Made by a program: the position numbers and the translations under genes
The notes under the pieces: generated by a model
The model's input: the letters and a program-made list of their open reading frames with translations, nothing else
Database searches by the model: none
Told to the model about the DNA's origin: nothing
DNA from: SIG701 sp045539595
GTDB lineage: Bacteria; Bacillota; Clostridia; Oscillospirales; CAG-272
DNA length: 14,397 nucleotides
Reading direction: 5' to 3'
Assembly (NCBI GenBank): GCA_045539595.1
Contig: JAZQFQ010000108.1
Location: 1-14,397, forward strand
Shown: positions 13,856 through 14,397 of the stretch, piece after piece
Position numbering within the stretch: position 1 is the stretch's first letter
How the letters are laid out: every line of letters begins with the position of its first letter

Positions 13856-14397
13856 TGACGGAACTGCTCTCTCCCGCGGGAGATTTTGAAAAACTGCGTG
13901 CCGCTATCCGCTACGGCGCGGATGCGGTCTATCTGGCCGGCGAGGCTTTTGGCATGCGGGCGGCGTCTGCTAATTTCACCAATGAAGAGCTTTCTGAAGC
14001 CGTGGCCTATGCCCACGAGCGGGGCGTGAAAATCTACATTACCGTAAACATTCTCCCCCGCACGAAGGAATACGAGGCGCTTCGCCCCTATCTGATCTAT
14101 CTGGAGCAGATCGGCGTGGACGCGGTGATCGTGTCTGACTTGGGCGTGTTCACTCTGGTGCGGGAGGTGGCTCCCAAATTGGCCATCCACATCTCCACCC
14201 AGGCGTCCTCCGTATCCGCCCAGGCCTGCACCGCCTGGTACAACATGGGCGCGTCCCGGGTGGTACTGGCCAGAGAATTGAGCATGGCGGAGATCCGGGA
14301 AATCCGGGAGAACACCCCGCCGGAGTTGGAGTTGGAGGCCTTCGTTCACGGGGCCATGTGCATCGCCTACAGCGGCCGGTGCCTGCTCTCCAATTAT
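13852..14397 (+). CDS. U32 peptidase-family protein, 5' part (runs off window)
   Basis: The first 182 residues are inside the window and the reading frame is open to the last base. The start ELLSPAGDFEKLRAAIRYGADAVYL is shown at residues 4-28 by ELLSPAG (4-10) and YGADAVYL (21-28), the classic N-terminus of the family. EAFVHGAMC...GRCLLS near the window end fits the U32 signature E-x-F-x2-G-[SA]-x-C-x4-G-x-C-x-x-S, with the two Cys conserved. Members such as RlhA and TrhP act in tRNA/rRNA C5-hydroxylation rather than proteolysis; others are called collagenases. The subfamily and full length cannot be told. Two in-frame ATGs (13852, 13855) are possible; the first overlaps the Dabb stop by 4 bp. 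Confidence 0.93.
   Translation, partial: MMTELLSPAGDFEKLRAAIRYGADAVYLAGEAFGMRAASANFTNEELSEAVAYAHERGVKIYITVNILPRTKEYEALRPYLIYLEQIGVDAVIVSDLGVFTLVREVAPKLAIHISTQASSVSAQACTAWYNMGASRVVLARELSMAEIREIRENTPPELELEAFVHGAMCIAYSGRCLLSNY

Noticed and set aside
1..14397. CRISPR array, toxin-antitoxin, phage or insertion sequence
   Set aside because: No regularly spaced repeats, transposase, phage genes or toxin-antitoxin pair were found; the AbrB-type protein has no toxin partner.

Overview
The window looks like a chromosomal segment of a spore-forming, probably gut-associated Clostridia (Oscillospirales/Christensenellales-like). The reasons are the spmA-spmB spore maturation pair, a SpoVT/AbrB-type regulator, an RNase J of standard Firmicutes form, many sigma-A promoters of the TTTACA/TTGACA-N17-TATAAT type, and purine-rich ribosome binding sites. 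The genus cannot be fixed from the sequence alone.

Layout. (1) 1-4233: a more AT-rich sugar-use cassette. A GH36 alpha-galactosidase-type gene (1006-3027, minus) and an overlapping EamA/DMT transporter (107-1009, minus) form an operon that ends in a terminator at 37-68. An AraC-family regulator (3157-4008, plus) diverges from it, and the two predicted -10 boxes overlap. The stretch after the regulator holds no gene, only a pyrimidine/purine-rich region with a heptamer repeat. (2) 4234-4812: a five-gene tRNA operon on the minus strand (Val-Asp-Phe-Gly-Cys) with a textbook promoter and terminator. (3) 4855-6704: a minus-strand pair, lplA (lipoate-protein ligase) followed by a class I SAM methyltransferase. 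(4) 6732-9552: a large (alpha/alpha)6-type glycoside hydrolase-like gene on the plus strand, with its own promoter and a bidirectional terminator. (5) 9590-11511: a small AbrB-type regulator with a CxxC...CxxC tail (minus), divergent from spmA-spmB and a 93-aa tail-anchored protein of unknown function. (6) 11580-14397: a roughly 240-nt leader that looks highly structured, then rnj (RNase J), a terminator, a Dabb-domain gene and the start of a U32 peptidase-family gene that runs off the window.

Two themes stand out. First, the genes right of the tRNA cluster almost never use the codons TTA, CTA and TCA, which creates long mirror-image antisense ORFs. The left cassette uses these codons freely and is more AT-rich, so it looks like an accessory region joined to a tRNA locus. 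Second, the untranslated region before rnj folds by eye into a hairpin with one mismatch, a long-range helix and a three-way junction ending in a T-run. I do not recognise it as a known riboswitch or ncRNA, and it is the best candidate here for something undescribed.
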